This document shows positions 8,530-18,074 of a DNA stretch of 64,000 nucleotides, piece by piece. This DNA is from DATGUP01 sp035301265 (GTDB lineage: Bacteria; Bacillota; Bacilli; Bacillales; Amphibacillaceae). A program made the position numbers and the translations under genes. The DNA lies in assembly GCA_035301265.1 (NCBI GenBank), contig DATGUP010000008.1, forward strand, positions 62,001 through 126,000. Reading direction: 5' to 3'. How positions within the stretch are numbered: position 1 is the first letter of the stretch; every line of letters starts with the position of its first letter. A model generated the notes under the pieces. The model did no database searches, had not been told where the DNA came from, and worked only from the letters and a program-made list of their open reading frames with translations.

Positions 8530-9162
8530 GTGAATGTAGTCGAAAAAATATCGCGTGATAAGTTAATCGCCATCATTCGCGGTTTTGGTCCAGATGATGC
8601 CATGCAGATTGCAAAAGCACTCCATGCTGGGGGAATCAATATTTTAGAGGTGACGATGAATTCCACACAACCGTTAAAAACGATCGAACAAATCGCATCT
8701 GAAATGGGCGATCAAGTCGTTGTAGGAGCCGGAACAGTATTGGATTCTGAGTCGACCAGAGCGGCTATTGCTGCTGGCGCTGAATTTATCATTTCGCCGA
8801 TTTTAGATGTAGAAACAATCAAGATAACGAAACGCTATGGAAAGGTGAGCATTCCCGCGGCATTGACGCCGACGGAAATTTTGCAAGCATTTACAGAAGG
8901 AGGCGATATCGTTAAGGTCTTTCCGGCGGCAACATTAGGTCCGGACTATATCAAACATCTACGCGGTCCGATGCCGCAACTGAAATTGCTTCCTACCGGA
9001 GGCATTAACCTTGATAATGTAGATGAGTTTTTGCAAAAAGGCGCCGCTGGTGTTGGACTTGGCGGCTCGCTCGTTAATCAAACAGATCAAGTGACGGAAG
9101 ACTATTTACAAAAAATGACATATAAGGCAGAGCAGTTTGTTGCGAAAGTACAAAATAGCTGA
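8530..9162 (+). CDS. dgoA: 2-keto-3-deoxy-6-phospho-sugar-acid aldolase (KDPG/KDPGal family)
   Basis: Class I aldolase that splits 2-keto-3-deoxy-6-phosphogalactonate (or the gluconate epimer) into pyruvate and glyceraldehyde-3-phosphate. The 210-residue TIM barrel carries the family features: catalytic Glu in ILEVTMNS, VGAGTVLD, the loop SPILD, and the Schiff-base lysine in IVKVFPA, with LPTGGI for phosphate binding. The start is taken as GTG 8530 after GTAGGTG; the open frame begins at GTG 8518 with no binding site. Assignment to galactonate rests on operon position; the protein alone could equally be Eda. Confidence 0.88.
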   Translation: MNVVEKISRDKLIAIIRGFGPDDAMQIAKALHAGGINILEVTMNSTQPLKTIEQIASEMGDQVVVGAGTVLDSESTRAAIAAGAEFIISPILDVETIKITKRYGKVSIPAALTPTEILQAFTEGGDIVKVFPAATLGPDYIKHLRGPMPQLKLLPTGGINLDNVDEFLQKGAAGVGLGGSLVNQTDQVTEDYLQKMTYKAEQFVAKVQNS

Positions 9163-9185
9163 TTTGTAAAGTAAGGAGTGACATC

Positions 9186-10334
9186 ATGAAAATTACCGAC
9201 TATAAACTCTATCAAGTTCCACCTCGTTGGTTGTTTTTAAAGATTGAAACAGATGAAGGGATTTCCGGGTGGGGCGAGCCTGTCATTGAAGGAAGAGCGG
9301 AAACAGTTAAAACGGCTGTGGAGGAGTTAATGGAGTATTTGCTTGGAAAAGATCCAGCTAATATTGAAGACCACTGGAATATGTTGTATCGCTCCGGTTT
9401 TTATCGCGGCGGCCCCATTTTAATGAGCGCTATAGCGGGAATCGATCAAGCGCTTTGGGATATTAAAGGGAAGTATTTTAATACGCCAATCCATCAATTG
9501 TTAGGCGGAGCGTGTCGCGATTCGATTAAAGTTTATTCATGGATCGGTGGCGATCGTCCGTCCACTGTGGGACAAGCGGCTAAAGAAGTGGTTGATCGCG
9601 GTTTCACAGCAGTAAAGATGAATGCTACAGAGGAAATGCAATATATTGATTCCCATGAAAAAATCGATCAAGTGTTAAATAGAGTAGCGGCTATACGCGA
9701 TGCCGTAGGTCCTCATATCGGTATTGGTATTGATTTTCATGGACGAGTCCATAAGCCGATGGCCAAAGTACTTGCCAAAGAACTCGAAGCGTTTCGTCCT
9801 ATGTTTATCGAAGAACCTGTTTTACCGGAAAATAACGATGCATTGCGCGATATTGCTAATCACGTATCGATTCCGATTGCAACAGGTGAACGGATGTTTT
9901 CGAGATGGCAGTTTAAACCGCTGTTAATCGATGGCTATGTCGATATTATTCAACCTGATTTATCTCATGCCGGTGGGATTACGGAAAATAAAAAAATCTT
10001 ATCTATGGCTGAAGCGTTTGATGTTGCCGCAGCGCCGCACTGCCCGCTTGGGCCGATTGCTCTAGCAGCATGTCTCCAAGTAGATGCAACGGCTCATAAT
10101 GCATTTATTCAAGAACAAAGTTTAGGTATTCATTATAATGTCGGAAGCGATTTATTAGATTATTTAGAAGATCCGAGTGTGTTTACCTATGAAAACGGGT
10201 ATGTCCAAATCCCTGACGGACCAGGTTTAGGCATTCAAATCAATGAAACGCATGTAAGAAAAATGGCTGAAGAAGGCCATAACTGGCGAAATCCAGTATG
10301 GCGTCACGAGGATGGCTCAATAGCGGAGTGGTGA
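9186..10334 (+). CDS. dgoD: D-galactonate dehydratase
   Basis: Enolase-superfamily Mg enzyme that dehydrates D-galactonate to 2-keto-3-deoxygalactonate, the first step of the De Ley-Doudoroff route. The 382-residue protein resembles E. coli DgoD throughout: GWGEPVIEGRAETV, YRSGFYRGGPILMSA, FHGRVHKPMAKVL, FIEEPVLPE and TGERMFSR metal-ligand strands, the HAGGITE loop, APHCPLGPIALAACLQ with the catalytic His, and the C-terminus WRNPVWRHEDGSIAEW. AAGGAG precedes the ATG. It sits between aldolase and permease genes in one operon. Confidence 0.95.
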   Translation: MKITDYKLYQVPPRWLFLKIETDEGISGWGEPVIEGRAETVKTAVEELMEYLLGKDPANIEDHWNMLYRSGFYRGGPILMSAIAGIDQALWDIKGKYFNTPIHQLLGGACRDSIKVYSWIGGDRPSTVGQAAKEVVDRGFTAVKMNATEEMQYIDSHEKIDQVLNRVAAIRDAVGPHIGIGIDFHGRVHKPMAKVLAKELEAFRPMFIEEPVLPENNDALRDIANHVSIPIATGERMFSRWQFKPLLIDGYVDIIQPDLSHAGGITENKKILSMAEAFDVAAAPHCPLGPIALAACLQVDATAHNAFIQEQSLGIHYNVGSDLLDYLEDPSVFTYENGYVQIPDGPGLGIQINETHVRKMAEEGHNWRNPVWRHEDGSIAEW

Positions 10335-10390
10335 ATTGTTTTATCTGCCAAATCTTACAGTAAATAAAAAATGATCAGGGGGAGAGCGGA

Positions 10391-11740
10391 ATGTCATCCG
10401 GTACAATGCTTATATTCATTACGATTCTTGGGATAGCCCTCTTATTATTTTTAGTGATGAAATCCAAGTTACAAGCATTTGTTGCATTATTAATTTCCAG
10501 TTTATTTATCGGCATCGCCTCAGGGATGGACTTAAGCGAAGTCATCGATTCGATTGAATCGGGAATGGGTGGCACGCTTGGGTTTATCGCCGTTGTTGTT
10601 GGTTTAGGCGCGATGTTTGGTGAATTGTTGCGGGCTTCCGGAGGAGCAGAACGATTAGCATCCACTCTCATTGACAAGTTTGGTGAGAAAAAGGCGCAGT
10701 GGGCACTCGGTTTAACCGGATTTATTATTTCAATTCCTGTATTTTTAGATGTTGCTTTAGTTATTTTAATGCCTATTATTTATAGTTTGACGAAAAAAAC
10801 GAAGAAATCATTGCTTTATTACGGCATTCCATTATTAGCTGGTTTAGCGGTCACGCACAGTTTTGTTCCACCGACGCCAGGGCCAATTGCTGTGGCTTCA
10901 ATTTTGAACGCTGACCTTGGTTGGGTCATTTTATTTGGAATTTTGGCCGGAATTCCAGCAATGGCTATCGCGGGACCGTATTTTGGAAAATATATCGGGA
11001 ATAAGATTCACGTTGGCATTCCGGATTTTGCTGAATTGGAAGAGGAAAATACATACGATGCGAAGGCATTGCCAAGTTTTGGCATGGTCGCATCACTCAT
11101 TTTAATTCCTTTAGTTCTTATATTGATCAATACCGTCTCGGACTTGGTATTAACTGAGGGAACGTTTGAACATTCGTTACTTACATTTATTGGTCATCCC
11201 TTTGTAGCATTGACGATAACGGTACTGCTCACATTTTATTTTCTTGGTATCAAGCGCGGCTATAGTAAGGAAGAAGTCCAAACAATGGCCACAAAATCAT
11301 TGGAGCCGGCAGGCATTATTATTCTCGTAACCGGGGCAGGTGGTGTATTTAAACAAACGTTGATTGATAGCGGCGTCGGTGATCTATTAGGCGAAATGCT
11401 GGCGGATTCTCGCTTGCCATTAGTTTTATTAGCCTTTTTGATTGCCACATTCGTTCGTGTGGCGCAAGGTTCGGCTACTGTTTCCATGGTAACCGCTGCG
11501 GGGCTTATTTCACCGATTATTGACATGATGGATGTGTCGCAGCCGCTGCTCGGTTTAGTTGTGATTGCGATTGCCAGTGGGGCGACGGTCTTTTCTCATG
11601 TGAATGATTCCGGTTTTTGGTTAGTGAATCGCTTCTTTGGATTAACCGAAAAACAAACATTGCAGTCATGGACTGTAATGGAAACGCTGATTGGATTGAT
11701 AGGGTTTGCAGTCGCTTTTGTTATTAGTTTTTTTGTATAA
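10391..11740 (+). CDS. gntP: GntP-family gluconate/galactonate permease
   Basis: Proton-coupled membrane importer for a sugar acid; position suggests galactonate, family suggests gluconate, and it may carry both. The 449-residue protein is almost wholly hydrophobic, with about 12 membrane segments and family signatures GFIAVVVGLGAMFGELL, SIPVFLDVALVILMPI, HSFVPPTPGPIA, VRVAQGSATVSMVTAAGLI and HVNDSGFWLVNRFF. GGGGAG lies upstream of the ATG. A terminator follows the stop codon, so gntK beyond it is expressed by readthrough or a weak local promoter. Confidence 0.92.
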   Translation: MSSGTMLIFITILGIALLLFLVMKSKLQAFVALLISSLFIGIASGMDLSEVIDSIESGMGGTLGFIAVVVGLGAMFGELLRASGGAERLASTLIDKFGEKKAQWALGLTGFIISIPVFLDVALVILMPIIYSLTKKTKKSLLYYGIPLLAGLAVTHSFVPPTPGPIAVASILNADLGWVILFGILAGIPAMAIAGPYFGKYIGNKIHVGIPDFAELEEENTYDAKALPSFGMVASLILIPLVLILINTVSDLVLTEGTFEHSLLTFIGHPFVALTITVLLTFYFLGIKRGYSKEEVQTMATKSLEPAGIIILVTGAGGVFKQTLIDSGVGDLLGEMLADSRLPLVLLAFLIATFVRVAQGSATVSMVTAAGLISPIIDMMDVSQPLLGLVVIAIASGATVFSHVNDSGFWLVNRFFGLTEKQTLQSWTVMETLIGLIGFAVAFVISFFV

Positions 11741-11751
11741 TCATTAATGTG

Positions 11752-11776
11752 AAAAAGGGCTATGTCAGCCCTTTTT
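11752..11776 (+). terminator. Terminator between gntP and gntK
   Basis: Perfect 10-bp arms AAAAAGGGCT and AGCCCTTTTT with a five-base loop. Confidence 0.85.
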
Positions 11777-11817
11777 CTGTGGGGAGTTCATCTAGCTTTT
11801 AAAATGGAGGTTTGTCA

Positions 11818-13365
11818 ATGAATCGGTCATACTATTTAGGGGTCGATATAGGAACAACGAGCACAAAAGCTGTTTTATATACGAAAACAGGTGAAGTTGT
11901 TGCGAACGCTGCTATTTCTTATGACTTGTTTACACCTGATCCGTTAACAGCTGAACAAAATCCGGACGATATTTTTCATGCGGTGCTCAGAACGATCCGC
12001 AAAACAATGTCGGAAAGTCAGATTCAATCTGATGCGTTGCGCTTTATTTCTTTTAGCGCTGCTATGCATAGTCTCATAGCATTGGATAAAAATAATCAGC
12101 GGTTAACAAACAGCATCACATGGGCTGATACACGGAGTGCGAAATACGCAAAAGATATCAAAGAAAAACATAATGGTCATGCTATTTACAGAAGAACTGG
12201 TACTCCTATTCATGCTATGTCGCCGCTTTCTAAACTCGTTTGGATGCGCCATGAAGCACCCGATATTTTTCAAAAAGCAGCTAAGTTTATCTCGATTAAA
12301 GAGTATGTTTTTTATCGGTTATTTGGGAAATTTGTCGTCGATTATTCGGTTGCCTCCGCAACAGGGTTGTTTAATTTGGAAAATTTATATTGGGATAGTG
12401 AAGCCCTTGAGCTGGCTGGAATAACTATAGAACAACTATCAAAACCAGTGTCTACAACGACAGTGTTCACCGGTGTCAACCAAGAGTATAGCCAATATAT
12501 GGATATTTCTGAACAGACACCTTTTGTGATTGGAGCAAGCGACGGCGTTTTGTCCAATTTAGGTGTCGATGCGATCGAACCGGGTGTCGTTGCGGTAACG
12601 ATTGGCACAAGCGGTGCGATAAGGACATTGAGCGAAAAACCGCAAACCGATCCAAAAGGAAGGATTTTTTGCTATGCTTTAACAGAAAACCATTGGGTCA
12701 TCGGCGGTCCGGTTAACAATGGCGGTGTTATTTTACGCTGGCTGCGTGATGAATTTGCAGGGGCAGAGGTGGAAACGGCTAAACGCCTCGGGATTGATCC
12801 ATACGACGTATTGACCAAAATAGCTTCACACGTGCGCCCTGGCTCCGATGGTTTAATATTTCATCCGTACATGCTCGGCGAACGGGCGCCGTTATGGGAT
12901 GCTAAAGCACGCGGGTCGTTTTTTGGCTTAAGCATTCACCATAAAAAAGAACATATGATCCGAGCGGTTTTGGAAGGGATTATTTATAATTTATATACTG
13001 TCTTGTTAGCATTGGAAGAATTAGTCGGCGAGCCACGTCGAATTCAAGCAACAGGTGGATTTGCGCGTTCAGACATGTGGCGCCAGTTAATGGCAGATAT
13101 TTTTGAAAGGCCAGTCATTGTTCCGAAAAGCTTTGAAAGCTCGTGTCTCGGCGCGGTAGTTCTCGGCATGTATGCGATAGGAGAAATAGAAGATTTCAAC
13201 GTTGTATCCGAAATGGTAGGCCAAACTCACTCACACGAACCGCGGCTAGAAGCTTCTAAAGTTTATCGAGAGTTGATGCCCATTTATATAAGATTGTCCC
13301 GTCTTTTGGAAGAGGAATATGCTGCTATAGCAGACTTTCAACAAGGGCATTTTAAAGAGGATTAA
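11818..13365 (+). CDS. gntK: Gluconate kinase, FGGY family
   Basis: ATP-dependent kinase making 6-phosphogluconate from gluconate. The 515-residue protein has the FGGY N-terminal phosphate loop LGVDIGTTSTKAVLY, the substrate segment ITWADTRS, and the C-terminal ATP-domain motifs VAVTIGTSGAIR, HPYMLGERAPLWD and ATGGFARSDMWRQLMADI. The closest remembered relative is GntK of the Bacillus gnt operon. The start is ATG 11818, seven bases after GGAGG at 11806-11810; an in-frame TTG at 11812 is too close. No promoter is evident after the preceding terminator. Together with gntP it suggests that both gluconate and galactonate are used. Confidence 0.9.
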   Translation: MNRSYYLGVDIGTTSTKAVLYTKTGEVVANAAISYDLFTPDPLTAEQNPDDIFHAVLRTIRKTMSESQIQSDALRFISFSAAMHSLIALDKNNQRLTNSITWADTRSAKYAKDIKEKHNGHAIYRRTGTPIHAMSPLSKLVWMRHEAPDIFQKAAKFISIKEYVFYRLFGKFVVDYSVASATGLFNLENLYWDSEALELAGITIEQLSKPVSTTTVFTGVNQEYSQYMDISEQTPFVIGASDGVLSNLGVDAIEPGVVAVTIGTSGAIRTLSEKPQTDPKGRIFCYALTENHWVIGGPVNNGGVILRWLRDEFAGAEVETAKRLGIDPYDVLTKIASHVRPGSDGLIFHPYMLGERAPLWDAKARGSFFGLSIHHKKEHMIRAVLEGIIYNLYTVLLALEELVGEPRRIQATGGFARSDMWRQLMADIFERPVIVPKSFESSCLGAVVLGMYAIGEIEDFNVVSEMVGQTHSHEPRLEASKVYRELMPIYIRLSRLLEEEYAAIADFQQGHFKED

Positions 13366-13377
13366 CTGAACAAGTAA

Positions 13378-13472
13378 AAAACCTATGTCTGTTTTGTTAA
13401 CAGGTTTAAGTGATTTTCTCCTGATAGAAAATCTTGGCTTTTTATTCATGGCGATAGGTAGACCGCCATGAA
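13378..13472. other. Tandem hairpins in the gntK-ahpF spacer
   Basis: Three hairpins follow the gntK stop: an imperfect AAACCT/AGGTTT pair (13378-13407), a perfect GATTTTCT/AGAAAATC (13412-13433) and a perfect TTCATGGCG/CGCCATGAA (13445-13472). None has a strong T tract in the forward direction. They precede the strong terminator listed next. Confidence 0.5.
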
Positions 13473-13483
13473 CGATCATAATA

Positions 13484-13530
13484 AAAAAACAGATTGGATC
13501 AAACTATTTCAACGATCCAATCTGTTTTTT
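13484..13530. terminator. Strong bidirectional terminator between gntK and ahpF
   Basis: A 17-bp perfect stem (13484-13500 with 13514-13530), with A tract on the left and T tract on the right, over a 13-base loop. It serves both converging genes. Confidence 0.92.
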
Positions 13531-13559
13531 ATTTTTAAGGTCGCTTCATTTTAATCAAT

Positions 13560-15116
13560 TTAGGCGTTTGTTGATTGTAGTGATTCAGTGTTGCGAATCA
13601 GATAATCGAATGCACCTAAAGCAGCATTCGCGCCTGAGCCCATGGAGATAATGATTTGTTTATACGGTCCATCCGTACAGTCACCCGCAGCAAACACGCC
13701 TGGTACATTTGTTGCTCCGTAGTCATCGACAACAATTTCACCGTATTTGTTGCGTTCGACTGCATCGCCTAGCCATTCGGTATTCGGTACAAGACCGATT
13801 TGCACGAAGACACCGGCAAGTTCGATATGTTTTTCTTCTCCTGTATCACGCTCGATGTACGTAATACCGTTGACGTTATCGGTACCGTGAATTTCTTTGA
13901 GTTGCGCGTTTGTCAAGACCGTCACATTCGGCAAGCTATAGAGACGCTCTTGTAGGACTGAGTCGGCGTTTAACTGGGGTGCGAATTCTAGAACAGTGAC
14001 ATGTTTGACAATTCCAGCTAAGTCAATTGCTGCTTCGACACCGGAGTTTCCACCGCCGATAACAGCTACATCTTTGCCTTCAAACAATGGTCCGTCACAG
14101 TGTGGGCAGTAGGCGACCCCTTTATTTCTGAATTCGTCCTCACCAGGGACACCAACTTTGCGCCAACGCGCTCCCGTCGAAAGGATGATCGATTTACTTT
14201 TTAGCACAGCACCGTTTTCCAGTTCGATTTCGAAGAGGTCTTTCTTCTCTAAACGTTTAGCGCGTTGTGATTTCATAACATCGATGTCGTAATCTTTCAC
14301 GTGTTCTTCAAGGCTTGTAGCTAGTTGACGGCCTTCGGTACGTTTAACGCTAATAAAGTTTTCGATCGTTGCAGTATCTAAGATTTGCCCGCCAAAACGA
14401 TCGGCGACGATTCCTGTGCGAATGCCTTTTCGCGCTGAATAGATTGCTGCACTTGCTCCAGCTGAACCACCGCCAACGACAAGCACATCAAACGGATCCT
14501 TTTCGTTTAATTCAGATGCATCGGGTCCGCTTCCCATTTTGGTGAGGATGTCTTCAATGGACATCCGGCCGCTAGCGAATGGTTCGCCGTTTAAGTATAC
14601 TGTTGGAACGGCCATAACGTTTTTGCTTTCGGCTTCATCTTTAAATGTAGCCCCGTCGATCATTGTATGGGAAATGCCGGGGTTGAGTACGCTCATGATG
14701 TTTAGAGCTTGAACAACTTCAGGGCAGTTTTGACAGCTTAAACTGACATACGATTCAAAGTGGTATGGCCCTTCAATATTTTTCACGCGTTCGATAATAT
14801 CTTCATCAACTTTAGGCGGTCTTCCGCTTACTTGTAATAACGCAAGGACAAATGAAGTAAACTCATGGCCAAGCGGAATACCGGCAAAAACGATGCCGGT
14901 ATCTTCATCGACGCGGTTAACGCTGAAGCTAGGCGTTCGTTCCAATTCCGTTTTTTCAACTTTAATGCGGGACGACATTTCGGCTAATTCATCGACAAAC
15001 TCTAACATATTGCGTGACGTTTTGTCTGTTCCCGCACTGACTTTAAGGAGTACATCGCCTTCCATCATATCAAGATATTGGGAGAGTTGTTTTTTGATGT
15101 CTGCATCAAGTACCAT
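13560..15116 (-). CDS. ahpF: Alkyl hydroperoxide reductase subunit F
   Basis: NADH-dependent flavoprotein disulfide reductase that recycles AhpC during peroxide detoxification. The 518-residue length and layout are standard: an N-terminal double-thioredoxin domain with the CxxC in SCQNCPEVVQ, a FAD-binding VVGGGSAGASAAIYSARKG, the redox-active pair YCPHCDGPLF, an NADH-binding VIGGGNSGVEAAIDLAG, and a C-terminal FAD signature GVFAAGDCTDGPYKQI. AAGGAG precedes the start. It lies 15 bp after ahpC in one operon expected to be PerR-controlled. Confidence 0.96.
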   Translation of the reverse strand: MVLDADIKKQLSQYLDMMEGDVLLKVSAGTDKTSRNMLEFVDELAEMSSRIKVEKTELERTPSFSVNRVDEDTGIVFAGIPLGHEFTSFVLALLQVSGRPPKVDEDIIERVKNIEGPYHFESYVSLSCQNCPEVVQALNIMSVLNPGISHTMIDGATFKDEAESKNVMAVPTVYLNGEPFASGRMSIEDILTKMGSGPDASELNEKDPFDVLVVGGGSAGASAAIYSARKGIRTGIVADRFGGQILDTATIENFISVKRTEGRQLATSLEEHVKDYDIDVMKSQRAKRLEKKDLFEIELENGAVLKSKSIILSTGARWRKVGVPGEDEFRNKGVAYCPHCDGPLFEGKDVAVIGGGNSGVEAAIDLAGIVKHVTVLEFAPQLNADSVLQERLYSLPNVTVLTNAQLKEIHGTDNVNGITYIERDTGEEKHIELAGVFVQIGLVPNTEWLGDAVERNKYGEIVVDDYGATNVPGVFAAGDCTDGPYKQIIISMGSGANAALGAFDYLIRNTESLQSTNA

Positions 15117-15131
15117 TTTTGATCAAGCTCC

Positions 15132-15701
15132 TTAAATTTTTCCTACAAGATCAAGGCTTGGTTTAAGTGTTTCTTCGCCTTCTTCCCATTTAGCTGGGCA
15201 AACTTCTCCCGGATTTTCACGTACATATTGAGCAGCTTTGATTTTTCCAATAAGCGTGCTAGCATCGCGACCGATACCGTCAGCGTTGATTTCCGCGGCT
15301 TGAACAACACCATCAGGATCGATGATGAATGTACCACGTTGGGCAAGGCCAGCTTCTTCATCTAGAACATCAAAGTTGCGTGTGATTTGTTGTGAAGGAT
15401 CACCAATCATAATGTACTCAAGTTTGCTAATGGCATCTGAGTGATCGTGCCACGCTTTATGTACAAAATGCGTATCCGTAGAAACCGAATAGACTTCAAC
15501 ACCTAAATCTTTTAGTGTTGCATATTGTTCTTGCAAATCTTCGAGCTCAGTTGGGCATACGAAGGAAAAATCCGCTGGATAAAAGCAAACAACACTCCAT
15601 TTTCCTTTTAGGTCTTCTTCTGTTACTTCGATGAACTCACCAGTACCAGCATGGTAAGCATCAGCTCGAAATGGTTGTATTTCTTTTCCGATCATCGACA
15701 T
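15132..15701 (-). CDS. ahpC: Alkyl hydroperoxide reductase subunit C (peroxiredoxin)
   Basis: Two-cysteine peroxiredoxin that reduces hydrogen peroxide and organic peroxides. The 189-residue protein has the peroxidatic cysteine in FSFVCPTELED, the resolving cysteine in GEVCPAKWEEGEETL, and the catalytic arginine segment GTFIIDPDGVVQ. AGGAGG lies nine bases before the ATG at 15701; a second in-frame ATG six bases later is possible. First gene of the ahpC-ahpF operon. Confidence 0.97.
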   Translation of the reverse strand: MSMIGKEIQPFRADAYHAGTGEFIEVTEEDLKGKWSVVCFYPADFSFVCPTELEDLQEQYATLKDLGVEVYSVSTDTHFVHKAWHDHSDAISKLEYIMIGDPSQQITRNFDVLDEEAGLAQRGTFIIDPDGVVQAAEINADGIGRDASTLIGKIKAAQYVRENPGEVCPAKWEEGEETLKPSLDLVGKI

Positions 15702-15721
15702 CGTTTCATTCCTCCTAGTTT

Positions 15722-15757
15722 ATTATAGTAGACATTGTTTAACTACAATCATTCTAA
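15722..15757 (-). promoter_or_regulatory. ahpC promoter with PerR-like box
   Basis: On the reverse strand TATAAT (15727-15722) is a good -10 box. TTAGAATGATTGTAG (15757-15743) matches the PerR consensus TTATAATnATTATAA at 11 of 14 informative positions by eye and overlaps the -35 region, where PerR would repress. Identification rests on motif similarity and the nature of the gene. Confidence 0.6.
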
Positions 15758-15799
15758 TTACACATTTATTATTATATAATTAACATTGTTTGTCAACTT

Positions 15800-16295
15800 T
15801 AAACGCTCAATGACTCACAATTGATTGTTTTTCCTATTAAACAGCCATTTATACGGACTTAGCTTGCCCACTATCTTCGGCTTTAAACTATAAAAATGAA
15901 AGAGTCAATGGTTCGAATGGGTTTATAATTCTCAATTAATTCATTAAATTTTCAATTAATATGAACAGTAAGTAAAGTGGAATTTTTATCTGTAGGGAAA
16001 CATATCTAATAATTTTCGTTAAATTAACAAACCATGGATGACTTCTTTTATTGATTATTATATCATGATTCCATTTGCTTAGCTAATAAATCGTTACCAA
16101 TCATTTGTTATAATTAAATATAAACGATTGTCTGAAATGAATCGATCATACTTAAATCATCTGTTTAACGGAGCATCGTCTAAAACGTAGTTAAAAGAAA
16201 TCATCATATTCTATCGTTGATGTTTACAAGAGTGTGGTTGTAATGTATTTTTAAGCATGTTCGCGAATAATAGTTCATTTAAAGGGGAGAGAAAA
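15800..16295. other. Gene-free AT-rich spacer
   Basis: No coding frame or structured RNA is recognisable. A short direct repeat TCAATTAAT occurs twice near 15935-15960. Upstream signals for the gene at 16296 should lie at the right end. Confidence 0.5.
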
Positions 16296-17309
16296 ATGCC
16301 TGTATTACATTTTGCTGCTGGCCGTTATCTTTATAAGCTATGGATGCATGGTGGAGAATGGCAGTTACTTGAAAAATCAGTTCCACACCCGTTTTTAGCA
16401 CTTGCCGTTGATCCGCACAGAAAAGAACGGATGTATGCTGGAACATTTGACAACGGGTTGTGGATGAGCGATGACGAGGGTGAGACGTGGCGGCAGGCTG
16501 GATCAGGCATTGCACATGATCGGGTGATAAGTGTTTCCGTTAGCCCGACGGAAGAAAAAAGTGGCTACGGTGTTGTGTGGGCTGGTACCGAACCGAGCGG
16601 TTTATTCCGTTCAGAAGACGGTGGTCAAACGTGGACGGATTGTCCAGCACTTCTCGATTTACCATCGAAAGATACATGGAGCTTTCCGCCGCGGCCTTAC
16701 ACGCATCATGTGCAATGGATTCAGCCAGATAGACATGATGAAGGACGTATTTTTGTCGGGATTGAGCTTGGCGGTGTTATGAAAAGCGTTGATAAAGGGC
16801 GTCATTGGGAGGATCGAAAACCCCATTCCCAGTTCGATTGCCATACGTTAACGATGCATGATCAAGCACCGGGACGAATATATGAAGCCGCCGGTGGCGG
16901 TTATGCCGAAAGCAAGGATGGCGGAAAAACGTGGGAAACGCAAAATGAAGGGTTGGGAGCATATACTTATTTAGTCTCCATTGCTGTTGATCCTGCCGAT
17001 CCCGACACTATCGTTGCTTCGGCGGCCAAAAGTGCCCGAACAGCGTATAACCCGGAAATGGCCAAAACGGTCATCGTTCGACGGCAAAAAAATGAGCCTT
17101 GGCAAATGGTTCGCACCGGATTACCAGATCCAAATGGTGCATCGGTTTTTTCATTAGGTACACATGTATCTGAACCCGGTGTGTTTTATGCAGTTAATAA
17201 TATCGGGGCTTATCGTTCTGTTGATGCAGGAAAGACGTGGAAACGCTTGCCGGTTGATTGGCCGGATCATTTAAAAAATAAGCGAATCAGAGGACTTGTC
17301 GTCATTTAA
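16296..17309 (+). CDS. Asp-box (BNR) beta-propeller protein of unknown function
   Basis: A 337-residue protein made of beta-propeller blades with five Asp-box turns: SDDEGETW, SEDGGQTW, SVDKGRHW, SKDGGKTW and SVDAGKTW. Such folds occur in sialidases, photosystem assembly factors and many uncharacterised hydrolase-like proteins; the sialidase arginine triad cannot be confirmed here. No signal peptide is present, so it should act in the cytoplasm. The start is ATG 16296 after GGGGAGAG; the frame opens earlier at 16257. Monocistronic in appearance, with no terminator directly after it. Confidence 0.8.
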   Translation: MPVLHFAAGRYLYKLWMHGGEWQLLEKSVPHPFLALAVDPHRKERMYAGTFDNGLWMSDDEGETWRQAGSGIAHDRVISVSVSPTEEKSGYGVVWAGTEPSGLFRSEDGGQTWTDCPALLDLPSKDTWSFPPRPYTHHVQWIQPDRHDEGRIFVGIELGGVMKSVDKGRHWEDRKPHSQFDCHTLTMHDQAPGRIYEAAGGGYAESKDGGKTWETQNEGLGAYTYLVSIAVDPADPDTIVASAAKSARTAYNPEMAKTVIVRRQKNEPWQMVRTGLPDPNGASVFSLGTHVSEPGVFYAVNNIGAYRSVDAGKTWKRLPVDWPDHLKNKRIRGLVVI

Positions 17310-17347
17310 TTTATGATATGAGATGAGGATAGATTGTGTAAGTATAG

Positions 17348-17500
17348 AATACGGCCTTTTTCATTACACATCATATTGCAACGCTTATTGTAACTAATGT
17401 TTTTTATGGTTTATCCTACGGTATTATGACTCCTACCTTGCAAGCTGATTTTTACAAAATTGGACACGCAATTAAACGTCTTATCGTTTCAGACAAATAG
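17348..17500 (+). pseudogene. Possible C-terminal remnant of an MFS transporter
   Basis: A 50-codon open stretch between stop codons, without a start signal, reads as hydrophobic sequence including IVTNVFYGLSYGIMTPTLQA. This resembles the last transmembrane helices of drug-type MFS transporters. It is too short to be certain and no upstream part of such a gene is seen. Confidence 0.3.
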
Positions 17501-17616
17501 TACAAATATAGGGAAAATCGGATATGAAGAAAAGTACGATCTGTATTCGGTTGTAAGTCATCTGGATCGGGAGAAAGCGATTGCCCGAAGTAAGAGGGAG
17601 CATCAAACCATAAAAA

Positions 17617-17654
17617 AGGTAGTTCAGTTTTTTAACAGAACTACCTCTTTTTTT
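17617..17654 (+). terminator. Terminator in the 17.3-18.1 kb spacer
   Basis: AGGTAGTTC and GAACTACCT pair, with an inner GTT/AAC, followed by a run of T. No intact gene ends at it, so it may have belonged to a lost gene or ends an unrecognised transcript. Confidence 0.75.
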
Positions 17655-18058
17655 CATACTTAGCTTATTCCCTTATTCAACTGGAGCGAGTTTGCGTATA
17701 TAATACAAACCAAATTGGATGGAAATCTATTGTTTTTTGATCTTTTTTACGGATAGTCTTTTTCAAGAATTGATTGAGGAATAGTTTTGGATTAATAAAT
17801 TTTCGCATACGTTTTGTCAATTTAAGATTTATTGTTTCTATAAGTCAATTTTGTTCAGTTGCAATAAACGAACCATTCAGTTAAACAGCTCGTCTTCCTC
17901 TTTGTTCTTTTAGTATTTTGCCCCTTTTTTACCTAAAACTATACAACGGTGTTGTAACAAAGGTGTTTCATATAAGCAAATTAGTCTATTAATCCCATAA
18001 AATGTAATTGCAATATGATGATTTAGACTCTTTTCATTTATCGAACATTTATATATTG
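17655..18058. other. Gene-free spacer before the LPMO gene
   Basis: AT-rich sequence with no recognisable coding region or RNA element. It probably contains upstream regulatory DNA for the LPMO gene. Confidence 0.5.
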
Positions 18059-18074
18059 TAACATTATAATGTTA
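18059..18074. promoter_or_regulatory. Palindromic operator upstream of the LPMO gene
   Basis: TAACATTATAATGTTA is a perfect 16-bp palindrome. Its 14-bp core AACATTATAATGTT recurs at 22250-22263 before the sugar importer operon. The core contains TATAAT, so it may overlap a -10 box. The local GntR/UTRA regulator at 30675 is the natural candidate to bind it. Confidence 0.65.

Noticed and set aside
15752..15790. AT-rich stretch as a better PerR box
   Set aside because: Alignment to the PerR consensus gave many mismatches; the site at 15743-15757 fits much better.
17460..17663. 67-codon frame ending in a terminator
   Set aside because: It reads through the terminator hairpin and has no start signal; treated as non-coding.
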